Origin: Rhizobium vallis
GTDB lineage: Bacteria; Pseudomonadota; Alphaproteobacteria; Rhizobiales; Rhizobiaceae
Assembly: GCF_003985155.1 (NCBI RefSeq)
Contig: NZ_ML133687.1
Location: 62,001-126,000 of the forward strand
Reading direction: 5' to 3'
DNA length: 64,000 nucleotides
A program made the position numbers and the translations under genes. Shown here one piece after another: positions 50,989 through 59,899 of the stretch (the stretch's first letter is position 1; each line of letters starts with the position of its first letter). Below the pieces are notes generated by a model. The model made no database searches. It was not told where the DNA came from and was given only the letters and a program-made list of their open reading frames with translations.

Positions 50989-52089
50989 TCAATCCCTCAG
51001 CACTTGTGAGGCCCCAGCGGGCAGGATGAGGCCGATCGGGGTATTCGGTTGCGGGATGCCATTGCCGTCCCGGCGGTTCTGCTGGCGGACAACGATTGCC
51101 GTTCCATCGGCAAGGCTGGCATGGACGTGAGTGTCCGTGCCGAAATAGACGATTGTGGTGACCGTCGCCGGGATGGAACCCGCCGTATCCGGCGGGGCGA
51201 TTTCGATATGTTCTGGGCGGATGACGATGGTGGCGGTGCCTTGGCGCGGCGCCGCGTCCGAAAGCCGGGCCGCTACGCGCACGCCGCTCTTGAGCCGTAT
51301 GGTTCCAACGCCACCATCAACGGCCTGAAGGTCGCCCTCAAGAAAGTTGGTTTCGCCGATGAAGCCTGCCACGAACCTGTCGGCCGGATGCTCGTATATA
51401 TCCCGGGAACAGCCGACCTGCAGGACCTTGCCGGCATTCATGACCGCAATGCGGTCGGACATCGTCAACGCTTCTTCCTGGTCGTGCGTAACGAAGATGA
51501 AGGTGATGCCTGTCTCGGACTGGAGACGTTTGAGCTCGATCTGCATCGATTGTCGCAGCTTGAGATCGAGCGCGGAGAGCGGCTCGTCCAGCAGCAGGAT
51601 TTGCGGACGGGGCGCCAGGGCACGGGCGAGCGCCACGCGCTGCTGCTGACCGCCCGAAAGCTGGGTCACACGCCGGTCGCCGCGCCCTTCGAGCCGCACC
51701 AGGCGCAGCATCTCGTCCACCGTTGCAACGATTTCGGATTTCGGCCTGCCCAGCATCTTCAGTCCGAAAGCGATATTCTCGGCAACCGTCATATGCGGAA
51801 ACAGTGCGTAGTTCTGAAAGACTGTGTTGATCGGCCTGTGGTTGGGCGGAAGATGCGAAATATCCTTTGCACCGAGAAGAATGCTGCCGGCGGTGGGGGT
51901 CTCGAAACCAGCCATCAACCTAAGAAGGGTCGTCTTGCCGCATCCCGAGGGGCCAAGCAGCGTGAAGAATTCGTTGGGCTGAATCTGCAGGGTCACATTT
52001 TCAACGGCCCTGAAGGTCCCGAAATCCTTGACGATGCCGAGCATATCGACGGCACTTCCGGATCTGGCCTGCGATTGTAGTTCGCTCAT
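50989..52089 (-). CDS. ABC transporter ATP-binding protein, PotA type
   Basis: A 366-aa ATPase. Walker A is GPSGCGKTT, the Q loop is NTVFQNYALFPHMTVAENIAFG, the signature LSGGQQQRVALARAL, Walker B LLLDEPLSALD, and the switch FVTHDQEEAL. The C-terminal TOBE domain (about 285-365) has TIVIRPEHIEI. It is the first gene of the amine-uptake and catabolism operon, divergent from a TetR-type regulator 386 bp away. Order and family fit PotA, which energises polyamine import. Confidence 0.94.
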   Translation of the reverse strand: MSELQSQARSGSAVDMLGIVKDFGTFRAVENVTLQIQPNEFFTLLGPSGCGKTTLLRLMAGFETPTAGSILLGAKDISHLPPNHRPINTVFQNYALFPHMTVAENIAFGLKMLGRPKSEIVATVDEMLRLVRLEGRGDRRVTQLSGGQQQRVALARALAPRPQILLLDEPLSALDLKLRQSMQIELKRLQSETGITFIFVTHDQEEALTMSDRIAVMNAGKVLQVGCSRDIYEHPADRFVAGFIGETNFLEGDLQAVDGGVGTIRLKSGVRVAARLSDAAPRQGTATIVIRPEHIEIAPPDTAGSIPATVTTIVYFGTDTHVHASLADGTAIVVRQQNRRDGNGIPQPNTPIGLILPAGASQVLRD

Positions 52090-52421
52090 CTGATTCCCAG
52101 CTTCAGTTCGTAATCATTGCGGCGAATTGGCATGCGCACGCAGCCCCTCGCGCAGAAGGTCCGCGGCTCGGCGCCGGAAGGTCCAGGGTCATATGGAGGT
52201 GCAATAGCTGGCACCGCCGCGGGAAATCCGCCGCGCGATGCGGCCTCCTATGACCACATATGAGATTGCGTAGGGCAGGCGGCAGAATGCGGGCCGACCG
52301 GGTTCGGCCGGAAGTCCGAATGCTGCATCGCTGCCATCGCTCTCAGGTGCAAAACCTCATGATCCGCTTGATATCCATCGTTCCCATTCTTGTTTTTATG
52401 TTTGTCAATGCATGCACTGTA

Positions 52422-52458
52422 TGTCACAAATAACTTGTGTCAATAAAATATTTTATTG
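52422..52458. promoter_or_regulatory. Palindromic operator candidates before the TetR gene
   Basis: CAATAAAATATTTTATTG (52441-52458) is a perfect 18-bp palindrome ending 17 bp before the TetR start. Immediately left of it, TGTCACAA and TTGTGTCA (52422-52442) form a near-perfect inverted repeat with a 5-base spacer. Both lie in the 386-bp divergent region before the transporter operon. A TetR dimer could bind either; autoregulation is likely. The rest of this 386-bp region shows no gene. Confidence 0.6.
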
Positions 52459-52475
52459 CATAAAAAAGGTGAAGC

Positions 52476-53135
52476 ATGGAGAAGACGCTGGTTGAGGACA
52501 AACCGCCGGGGCTGCGTTCGCGGCAAAAAACTCAGCGACGGGACGCCATCCTCACAACCGCCAAACGGTTGTTCGAACAGAACGGTATCGAGAACACGAC
52601 GATGGCCGCGATTGCCGCGGATGTCGGCGTTTCGACGCCGACGGTCTTCAACTATTTCGGCACGCGGGACGAACTCCTGCTGGCCATCATTCTCGACGGC
52701 CACGTTCGAGCGGTTGAGAGCAACAGACGCATTCCCATGCGAAGCGGCAAGGGGTTGGCGGCAGACCTGACCGATCTGCTGACACGCTTCACAAAATACT
52801 CGATGGAGATCTTCAACAAGCCGGTCTGGCGATATGCCGACTCCGCGGCCATTCGCCAGCCGAAATCGGAGTTCGTTCAGCGTTATGCGCAGATCGACGA
52901 GGTGTTGAGGGAGGAAATCGAGAACGTCCTGAGGGATCAACCGAGCGAGACGCGTCGGGGAGGCGGCTTTGATACCGCCGCGCTGGCGGCCATCATCTAC
53001 AATCATTGGAATGCGCACTATATCGCCTTCATCAAGGACGATGACATGAGCATGGAAGCCCATCTGGGAGCGCTCTCACCGCAGATAAGGGAATTACTCA
53101 GTCTTGTCTTTGCCGATGAGCATCCGGACGCATGA
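52476..53135 (+). CDS. TetR-family regulator of the amine operon
   Basis: A 219-aa TetR regulator. The N-terminal helix-turn-helix reads RRDAILTTAKRLFEQNGIE, then TTMAAIAADVGVSTPTVFNY and FGTRDELLLAIILDG, exactly the TetR pattern. The C-terminal part is a helical ligand domain of unknown specificity. ATG 52476 follows AAAGGTGAAGC. It is divergent from the transporter and amine-degradation operon, which it presumably represses until a ligand binds. The divergent gap of 386 bp contains an 18-bp AT-rich palindrome close to this start. Confidence 0.9.
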   Translation: MEKTLVEDKPPGLRSRQKTQRRDAILTTAKRLFEQNGIENTTMAAIAADVGVSTPTVFNYFGTRDELLLAIILDGHVRAVESNRRIPMRSGKGLAADLTDLLTRFTKYSMEIFNKPVWRYADSAAIRQPKSEFVQRYAQIDEVLREEIENVLRDQPSETRRGGGFDTAALAAIIYNHWNAHYIAFIKDDDMSMEAHLGALSPQIRELLSLVFADEHPDA

Positions 53136-53220
53136 GTTGGTGAGGGCGAAACGCTGGAGTTAAGCGCCGTGGGCCAAGCGAATCTGAAAGATCGCGACGC
53201 GCTTTAGGGTAATCCGTTGC

Positions 53221-53967
53221 CTAGGTCGTTCCCAAGTGGTTCGCTTTGCGCCACTCCTCGTACTCTCCGCGGGCATCGTCATGAAGCGGATAGTAGCGCT
53301 GCAGCGACCCGCCCTCCATAAGCTTCGCCCGCGAAAACTCCTCCCAATCGTGATGCTTTTGCGCCTCGTCGATTACCTTCGAGGCCATAGCGACCGGAAG
53401 CACCACCACCCCGTCATCGTCGGCGACGATGACGTCTCCGGGCATGACCGTGACACCTCCGCAGGCAATCGGCACGTTGACGGCGTTTGGATAGATGCTG
53501 GTCTGGACATGGTAGTTGGGCGTCCAGCCGCGCAACCAGAGGGCGAGATCGAGCTTTTCGACATTGGGCCGATCGCGCATGCACCCATCAATCACGATGC
53601 CAGCGCCGCCTCTGCCTTTGAAATAGGTCGACATCATATCGCCGAAGACACCAGAACTCATATCGCCGCGCGCGTCGACCACGACCACATCTCCCTCCTG
53701 CACGTGATAAAGCACGTGCCGGTGCAACTGCGTCTCCGGATCTGCATATTCCCCCTCGTTGAAAAGGTCCGGACGCTGAGGCAGGAACTGAAGCGTCAGC
53801 GCCGGGCCCACGATCGACTTCCCGCGGCTCTGCGATACCGGGCCGACCATATGCGGATTGCGGAAGCCCATGTGGCCGAGCGTACCGGCAATGGTCGCGG
53901 CGCCGATCTCCTCCAACGCGTCGATCAGCTCTTTGGGCGGTCGCGTAATGTCGGACGTATGGGTCAT
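53221..53967 (-). CDS. RraA-like/HMG-aldolase-family protein
   Basis: A 248-aa protein of the RraA/dimethylmenaquinone methyltransferase-like family, with AATIAGTLGHMG near the start, then VVVVDARGDMSSGVFGDMMS, GAGIVIDGCMRD and DVIVADDDGVVVLP. Members of this fold include RNase E inhibitors and 4-hydroxy-4-methyl-2-oxoglutarate aldolases. GDxx and DGxxRD motifs for metal and substrate are kept, which favours the aldolase-like branch. It lies 21 bp after a dehydratase-like gene and the transporter in one operon, so a catabolic aldolase for the resulting keto acid is likely. That is inference. Confidence 0.82.
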   Translation of the reverse strand: MTHTSDITRPPKELIDALEEIGAATIAGTLGHMGFRNPHMVGPVSQSRGKSIVGPALTLQFLPQRPDLFNEGEYADPETQLHRHVLYHVQEGDVVVVDARGDMSSGVFGDMMSTYFKGRGGAGIVIDGCMRDRPNVEKLDLALWLRGWTPNYHVQTSIYPNAVNVPIACGGVTVMPGDVIVADDDGVVVLPVAMASKVIDEAQKHHDWEEFSRAKLMEGGSLQRYYPLHDDARGEYEEWRKANHLGTT

Positions 53968-53988
53968 TTTAAGCTCCGGTGGATGAAA

Positions 53989-55155
53989 CTACCAGTTTGT
54001 GACAGAACCGTCGCGGCGCTTCAGGTGAGGCGCTTCCCAGAAACGAAAGCTCTCCGCCTTGACCGCCTCTTCGTTGACCTCGACGCCGAGCCCCGGCAGG
54101 TCGCTCACCGGATAGTCGGGGCCGTCGAGCCGTGGTTGCACGGGGAAGAAGTCGGAATTGTCGAAGCCGAGCTTTGCTTCAGGCGCCCTGGTCTCGAGCC
54201 AGGCGAAATTCGGGACCGCGGCGGCGAGATGGATGGTCGCGGCCGTGCAGACTGGACCAAGGGGATTGTGTGGCATCAGATCCACATAGTGCGCCTCGCT
54301 CCAACCAGCGACCTTCATCGCTTCGGTGAGCCCGCCAACGTTGCAGACATCGAGCCGGTTGAACTGATGGATGCCACGCTCGATATAGGGCAGGAACTGC
54401 CACTTGCTGGCAAATTCCTCGCCGATGGCAAAGGGGATGTAGGTCATCCCCCGCAGGGATTCGTAGGCCTCGGGTGTCTCGTCTCGTATCGGCTCCTCGA
54501 GGAAATCAAGCACGCCGCGGCCGAGCTTGTTGCAGAAGCTCGCCGCCTCTGCCACCGACAGCCGATGGTGATAGTCGATGCCGAGGACGACATCGTCGCC
54601 GAGCGCCTCGCGCGCCTTGTTCAGCATACGTGCGGTAGCGCCTATCGACTCTCGTGGCTCAAAGATGTCCTTGCTGCTTTGCCCGATGGGGAAGAAGCGG
54701 ATCGCCTGCCACCCCTGTGCACGGAGTTCGTGGGCTCGTTCGATGGCAACATCGCCCTCGGCCTCGTCGCCCGTCGAGGCGAAGGTCGGGATGCGGTCGC
54801 GCTGCTTGCCACCCAGCAGTTCGTAGGCCGGCACGCCCAGCGCCTTGCCCTTGATGTCGTGAAGGGCAATGTCGATGGCGGAAATCGCCGCCTGCAGAAC
54901 GCGCCCGCCTTCGAAGTATTGGCTGCGATAAATTTCCTGCCAGATCCGACCAATCTGCATCGGGTCGCGACCGATGAGAAACTCGCGATAGTGCTCGATC
55001 GCGCCGGTCACCGCCTTCTCGCGGCCGCTCAAGCCGCTCTCCCCCCAGCCGAAGATGCCGTTGTCGGTCTCTACCTTGACCAGCATCTGGTTGCGCGTTC
55101 CTACCCATACTGGATAGGGCTTGATCGCCGTGATTTTAAGCTTCGCAGTCATCAA
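53989..55155 (-). CDS. Enolase-superfamily (mandelate racemase type) acid-sugar dehydratase-like protein
   Basis: A 388-aa enolase-superfamily protein. The N-terminal capping domain is followed by a barrel with metal ligands in VLGIDYHHRLSVAEA, LDFLEEPIRDE and FAIGEEFASKW, and the catalytic His of VDLMPHNPLGP. This resembles D-galactonate dehydratase-like enzymes. The start at 55155 (MM) follows the transporter ATPase by 30 bp; the second Met is an equal choice. It is in the transporter operon with the RraA-like gene. The precise acid sugar is not readable. Confidence 0.87.
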   Translation of the reverse strand: MMTAKLKITAIKPYPVWVGTRNQMLVKVETDNGIFGWGESGLSGREKAVTGAIEHYREFLIGRDPMQIGRIWQEIYRSQYFEGGRVLQAAISAIDIALHDIKGKALGVPAYELLGGKQRDRIPTFASTGDEAEGDVAIERAHELRAQGWQAIRFFPIGQSSKDIFEPRESIGATARMLNKAREALGDDVVLGIDYHHRLSVAEAASFCNKLGRGVLDFLEEPIRDETPEAYESLRGMTYIPFAIGEEFASKWQFLPYIERGIHQFNRLDVCNVGGLTEAMKVAGWSEAHYVDLMPHNPLGPVCTAATIHLAAAVPNFAWLETRAPEAKLGFDNSDFFPVQPRLDGPDYPVSDLPGLGVEVNEEAVKAESFRFWEAPHLKRRDGSVTNW

Positions 55156-55185
55156 CGCCCTCGTTTCGCACGCATCCGCCTGGTC

Positions 55186-56289
55186 TCAGTTGGCCTTGAG
55201 GGCCATTTCCGTTTCGCCGTCGAACAGATGCATCCGCTCCTGATCGAACTCGAGCCAAATCTGTTCGTCGGGCGCGACGGCAATGGTCGGCGGGACGCTG
55301 ACATTGACGATAGCCCCGGAGAGAAACGCCTGCACGAAGGTGACGTCTCCGGTCGGCTCCACCGTGTAGGCCTTGGCAGGGACGCTTCCAGGCGTCGCAC
55401 TCTTATGCAGCTTGATCGTCGAGTGGCGTGCACCGAGCACGACTTTCCTGGTGGATGACCTTGCAACCTTCTGGGCGTTGTGTGGCGAAAGCTCGAGACG
55501 CCAGCCCTCCGCGCCGGTCAACACGGTCTCGCCGCCTGCCGTTGACGCCTCCAATGGGACAAGGCTCATCGCCGGGCTGCCGACGAAGCTGGCGACAAAC
55601 ATGTTCACCGGATGGGCAAAAACCTGCGCCGGAGTGTCGTATTGCTGGAGGTAGCCGCCGTTCATCACGGCCATCCTGTCGGCCATGGTTACGGCTTCGA
55701 GCTGGTCGTGCGTCACATAGATGATCGTTGCCTTGAGATCCTGGTGGAAACGCTTGATCTCCGAGCGCATCTGCACGCGCAGCTTTGCGTCGAGGTTGGA
55801 AAGCGGTTCATCCATCAGGAATACCGCCGGATCGCGAACGAGCGCACGGCCGAGCGCCACGCGCTGCTGTTGGCCGCCCGAAAGTTCGCGTGGTTTGCGC
55901 TCGAGCAGCTGAGTCATGTCGAGCACGCGCGCCGCTTCCCTGACCTTCTTGTCGATCTCGTCCCGTGGCAATTTGCGCATCTGCAGCGGGAACGCCAGAT
56001 TTTTGTAGACCGATTTCTGCGGATAGAGCGCGTAGTTCTGGAACACCATTGCGATGTCCCGGTCCTTTGGGTCGAGGTCGTTGACCACCCTGTCGCCGAT
56101 GACGATGTCGCCCGATGTGATCGGGATGAGCCCCGCCACAAGATTGAGCGTGGTTGTCTTGCCGCAGCCTGAAGGGCCGACGAGCGCAACGAATTCGCCG
56201 TCATTGACCGTCAGCGAAACATCGTTGACGGCTTTGAAGGCGCCATAGGTCTTGACCAGATCTTTGAGGACCACGTGGGCCACCGGCAA
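55186..56289 (-). CDS. Sugar ABC transporter ATP-binding protein, UgpC/MalK type
   Basis: A 367-aa ATPase. Walker A is GPSGCGKTT, the Q loop VFQNYALYPQKSVYKNL, the signature LSGGQQQRVALGRAL, Walker B DEPLSNLDAKLR and switch TIIYVTHDQLEAVTMADRM. The C-terminal TOBE-like domain has DVTFVQAFLSGAIVNVSVPP. This is the MalK/UgpC type of the CUT1 family. It serves the two permeases just upstream in the operon. It lies 4 bp after the second permease. Confidence 0.94.
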   Translation of the reverse strand: MPVAHVVLKDLVKTYGAFKAVNDVSLTVNDGEFVALVGPSGCGKTTTLNLVAGLIPITSGDIVIGDRVVNDLDPKDRDIAMVFQNYALYPQKSVYKNLAFPLQMRKLPRDEIDKKVREAARVLDMTQLLERKPRELSGGQQQRVALGRALVRDPAVFLMDEPLSNLDAKLRVQMRSEIKRFHQDLKATIIYVTHDQLEAVTMADRMAVMNGGYLQQYDTPAQVFAHPVNMFVASFVGSPAMSLVPLEASTAGGETVLTGAEGWRLELSPHNAQKVARSSTRKVVLGARHSTIKLHKSATPGSVPAKAYTVEPTGDVTFVQAFLSGAIVNVSVPPTIAVAPDEQIWLEFDQERMHLFDGETEMALKAN

Positions 56290-56293
56290 CTCC

Positions 56294-57184
56294 CTAGTGC
56301 TTGACTGCGCCTTCCGTGAGGGCGCGTACGAAGTATCGTTGAAGAACGAGGAACAGGACCACGACGGGCACGCTCATCATGAAGCTTGCTGCCATCAGGC
56401 CCGGAAAGTCCGTGGTGTTTTCCGAGAAGAAGCGCTGGATGCCGACCGGCAGCGTCAACTGTTCGTTCTTGGAGAGGAAGGTGTAGGCGTAGATGTACTC
56501 GTTCCACGCGCCGATGAAGGAATAGATCGCCGTGGCGATGATGCCCGGCGCCGAGAGCGGCATCACGATCAGGATAAAGGCCTGGAACCGCGTTGCTCCG
56601 TCGATGCGTGCGGCCTGCTCGAGCTGCACCGGGATATTGTCGTAGAAGCCCTTGAGGAGCCAGATTGCCAGCGGCAGGCCGAATGTGAGGTAGGTGAGGA
56701 CGAGTGACCCATGCGTGTTCACCAGCCCGATCGCGCGCATCAGGATGAAGAGCGGCACGAGAAAGATCACCGCCGGGAACATGTTGCGAAGCAGGACAGC
56801 GAAGAACAGGAAGTTTCGGCCCGGGAAGGTGAAGCGCGAAAACGCGTAGGCCGCCGGAACTGCCACGATCACCGAAAGGATGGTCGTGGCAGTAGAGACG
56901 AAAAGGCTGTTCCAGAAGAAGCGCAGGAAGTCCTGGCCGACGCTGTTTTGCGGATCGAGCAGCTTCTGGTAGCTGGCGAGGGTGGGTTGGTCCGGCCACC
57001 ATTGCGGCGGGAATTGCATGGCCGCGAAGCCGGACTTGATCGAGGTGATCAGCATCCAGATCATCGGTAATGCGGTGTAAAGCAGCATAAACACAAGGAA
57101 GATGCGTCCGCCCCACCGCCATCCATCGATGCGCATACGGTAACGCGCCTGGCTTCGATGAGCAGTCTCGGCAACAGCGCTCAT
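56294..57184 (-). CDS. Sugar ABC permease, MalG/UgpE type
   Basis: A 296-aa permease with six helices. The EAA loop is EQAARIDGATRFQAFILIVMPLSAPG. The N-terminal segment RIFLVFMLLYTALPMIWMLITSIK is typical of MalG. It overlaps the other permease by 4 bp. Members of this type pair with a MalF-type permease to import sugars or acid sugars. No defects were seen. Confidence 0.94.
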   Translation of the reverse strand: MSAVAETAHRSQARYRMRIDGWRWGGRIFLVFMLLYTALPMIWMLITSIKSGFAAMQFPPQWWPDQPTLASYQKLLDPQNSVGQDFLRFFWNSLFVSTATTILSVIVAVPAAYAFSRFTFPGRNFLFFAVLLRNMFPAVIFLVPLFILMRAIGLVNTHGSLVLTYLTFGLPLAIWLLKGFYDNIPVQLEQAARIDGATRFQAFILIVMPLSAPGIIATAIYSFIGAWNEYIYAYTFLSKNEQLTLPVGIQRFFSENTTDFPGLMAASFMMSVPVVVLFLVLQRYFVRALTEGAVKH

Positions 57185-58140
57185 TCGCTTCCCCCCTTCT
57201 GTTCGTTACCACTCAGCGCACGGACGTAGAAGTAGCCGAGCGACATCAGGATCAGGAACAGCAGCACTGAATAGGCCGATGCCACCCCCCAGCGCTGGCG
57301 GCCGAAGGCGAGTTCATAAATGTGGGTGATCCAGATATGCGATGCGTTCGACGGGCCGCCGCCGGTCATGATCCAGGGGATGATGAAAGAATTGAAATTG
57401 GCCACTGCGAGCAGAAGGATCGTCACCGTCGAGACGTTTCTCAAGTGCGGAAAGGTGACGTGCCAGAACCGCTGCCATGCATTGGCTCCGTCGACTTTTG
57501 CGGCGCGCAGCAACTGGTCGGGAACCGTCTGCAGGCCAGCCATCATCATGATCATCGCAAACGGAAACTCCCGCCAGATATTGACGACGATCAGCGAGGG
57601 CAGCACCGTGCTGACGCTGTCGATGAAATTCGGCGGCCGGTCGGCCAACCCGAGGCCGACCAGCACCGCGCCGATGATCCCAAAGTCCGAATGGTAGATC
57701 CACTTCCAGATATAGGACGCGGCGACCGCGCTGATGACCCAGGGAATGATCAGGATGGCGCGCAGGATTCCGCGGCCGACAAAGTCGCGATGGAGCGCCA
57801 GTGCGCAGGCAAACCCCAGGACAAATGAAATGAGAGTGGATCCCAGTGTCCAGATAAGAGTATTCGAGGTGACTTTCCAGAACACCGGACTTGTGAGGAT
57901 GGCGGTGTAGTTGTCGAGGCCGACAAAAATCTTGTCCCGGAGCTGCAGGCCAGGCGGTGTGTTGAAGAACGACAGTTCGATCGTGTAGTAGATAGGGTAG
58001 GCGATGACGATGAGCATCACGGCGATTGCGGGAAGCACATACGCATAGTCAGCGCGGTGCTCCCAAATCTTTCGCAGCACGCCGAACCTGTCGGGTTGCA
58101 GTCTTCGGCGAGCCTCGGCCTTGCCAGTCAAGATCGTCAC
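57181..58140 (-). CDS. Sugar ABC permease, MalF/UgpA type
   Basis: A 319-aa permease with six helices, the loop LLRAAKVDGANAWQRFWHVTFP and the opening YVLPAIAVMLIVIAYPIYYT. It is first permease of the CUT1 system, overlapping its partner at ATGA, and lies 75 bp after the binding-protein gene. The gap is common where transcript stability differs. Substrate inferred as an acid sugar from enzymes in the same cluster. Confidence 0.94.
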   Translation of the reverse strand: MTILTGKAEARRRLQPDRFGVLRKIWEHRADYAYVLPAIAVMLIVIAYPIYYTIELSFFNTPPGLQLRDKIFVGLDNYTAILTSPVFWKVTSNTLIWTLGSTLISFVLGFACALALHRDFVGRGILRAILIIPWVISAVAASYIWKWIYHSDFGIIGAVLVGLGLADRPPNFIDSVSTVLPSLIVVNIWREFPFAMIMMMAGLQTVPDQLLRAAKVDGANAWQRFWHVTFPHLRNVSTVTILLLAVANFNSFIIPWIMTGGGPSNASHIWITHIYELAFGRQRWGVASAYSVLLFLILMSLGYFYVRALSGNEQKGGSE

Positions 58141-58215
58141 TGTGCCTGCCCTCGTTCTTCGGAAGAAACCGGCTGCAGTCTCGGCGCAGCCGGTCAGATC
58201 GTGGTCAGGCTCGGA

Positions 58216-59694
58216 CTAGAGTCCGCCGTCCGTCAGGTCTTTTACCTTCTTGGCTGCGTCGTCCGCTGCTTGGTCGACGGTCATGGCTCCAGTCAGGGCA
58301 TTCTGCAGCATGTCGGGGACGATGATGTTCATGATCTCGGGCGACTGTGGCAGCGCCGGGAATGGGATGCCGTATGGCAGCATCGAGGTCGTGACATCAA
58401 GGAACTTGATGTTGTCAAGACGTTCCTTCATCCATTTGGTCGTGAAGCCGTTAAGGTTTCCCGGATTCGAGCCGGCATAGGCCATCTTCAGCGACCATTC
58501 GGGGCTCGTCCACATGCAGATGATAGCCTTTGCAGCCGGCTCGTCCACCTTGCCGCCTTCGACATATTCGGGCTTCAGGATGTGAATGTTGGAGCCGCCA
58601 AACACGACGGCACGCTTGCCGTCGGGGCCAGTCGGAATCAGGCCGTAGCGCATGTTGTCGATGACGGTCTGCGCCTTGTCCTTATCGCTGCCTGTGGTCT
58701 TCTTCTGGAGGTCGAGCATGACATTGTAGTCGGACGGGTGCGAGATCATCATGCCGAGCTGGCCAGCGAGGAAGAGGGGCTGGTTGTCGGCCTGCTGGTT
58801 GGTGAGCGCCGAAACCGGAACCGACTTGTCGCGAACATACATATCGTAGGAGGCTTGCAATGCCGCCTTGCTCTGCGGGCTATCGAGCTCGATCTTCTTA
58901 TAGGTCGGGTTGGCGGTGGCTTCATCGAAGACGCCGCCGCCATAGGCCCACAACTGCGGCATGAAGCGGTACGGCGTATTGCCGGCATTCTTGCGCGCCA
59001 CGAGGCCGTAACCTGCAATGCCGAGCTTGTCGTGGATCTGCTTGGAATACTTGACGACGTCGTCCCAGGTTGCCGGAGCCTTGTCCGGATCGAGGCCTGC
59101 ACGCTTGAAGATGTCGGCGTTCCAGATGAACGCCATCGTCTCGTTGTTGGTTGGAATGCCGTAGGTCACCCCTTCCCAGGTTACAGCCTTCATTGCGCCG
59201 GGCCAGAAATCCTCGGTCGAATACCCTACATCCTCGGGTTTGAGCGGCTCCAGATAGCCCTTTGAGGCGAACTCGGTGCCACCAAGGATTTGCAGGCGGA
59301 CCGCCATGGGCGCTGCATTGCCCAGGAGCGCAGTCCGGAACTTGTCCAGAAGGTCGTTGTAGGTGAGGGCTTGTTCCTCAAGCTGGATGTTTGGGTAGGT
59401 TTTGCGGAAGGTCTCGAAGAAGTCCTTGTAATACTGCCGCAGGAGGTCGGGGTCGCCCTCGAACACGCCCTGATACCAGAAAGTCAGTCGCCCCTTGTAG
59501 TCGAGCGGAGTGACCTTGGCGCAATCGCCGGCCGTGTCAAAATCCTGCGTGCCGGCGATGGAGCGAACGTATTGCGGCGACCACTTGCTCAGGTCAACCG
59601 GCGCAGCCAGCGCAGACGCGGACATCAACGATACCATCAAAGCAGTCGAGACAGTGCCGCGCAGGACGGCACGGCCGAGTGAAATCCTCGTCAT
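58216..59694 (-). CDS. Sugar-binding periplasmic protein of the CUT1 transporter
   Basis: A 492-aa secreted solute-binding protein. The signal peptide ends ASALAAP near residue 31, and the mature part has YKGRLTFWYQGVFEGDPDLL, the linker YGIPTNNETMAFIWNADIFK, and GGGVFDEATANPTYKK. ATG 59694 follows GGGAGG by 6 bases; the frame to 59796 is not used. It starts the transporter operon on the minus strand, divergent from the GntR regulator. Long CUT1 binding proteins of this kind take up oligosaccharides or acid sugars. Confidence 0.92.
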   Translation of the reverse strand: MTRISLGRAVLRGTVSTALMVSLMSASALAAPVDLSKWSPQYVRSIAGTQDFDTAGDCAKVTPLDYKGRLTFWYQGVFEGDPDLLRQYYKDFFETFRKTYPNIQLEEQALTYNDLLDKFRTALLGNAAPMAVRLQILGGTEFASKGYLEPLKPEDVGYSTEDFWPGAMKAVTWEGVTYGIPTNNETMAFIWNADIFKRAGLDPDKAPATWDDVVKYSKQIHDKLGIAGYGLVARKNAGNTPYRFMPQLWAYGGGVFDEATANPTYKKIELDSPQSKAALQASYDMYVRDKSVPVSALTNQQADNQPLFLAGQLGMMISHPSDYNVMLDLQKKTTGSDKDKAQTVIDNMRYGLIPTGPDGKRAVVFGGSNIHILKPEYVEGGKVDEPAAKAIICMWTSPEWSLKMAYAGSNPGNLNGFTTKWMKERLDNIKFLDVTTSMLPYGIPFPALPQSPEIMNIIVPDMLQNALTGAMTVDQAADDAAKKVKDLTDGGL

Positions 59695-59899
59695 AGGTAA
59701 CCTCCCAGGTTCTCTCCCATGCCGCTCAGCGTCAGGCGAGCGGTCTTTGCTCCCCGGCCGCGGGATTTTCCTAATGTATCCCTTTGACCTGATCATACGT
59801 TTTCAGATCAAAGATTGCCTGTCAATGAGTAAGATCGTACATTGTTTACGGAAACTTCGTGTGATAACCGAATAATGTGTGTATTTTTTGGGGACAGCC

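Noticed and set aside
53236..55458. 740-codon open frame antisense to the RraA-like and enolase-type genes
   Set aside because: Spans two clear genes and the end of a third on the other strand. Composition is that of a shadow frame.
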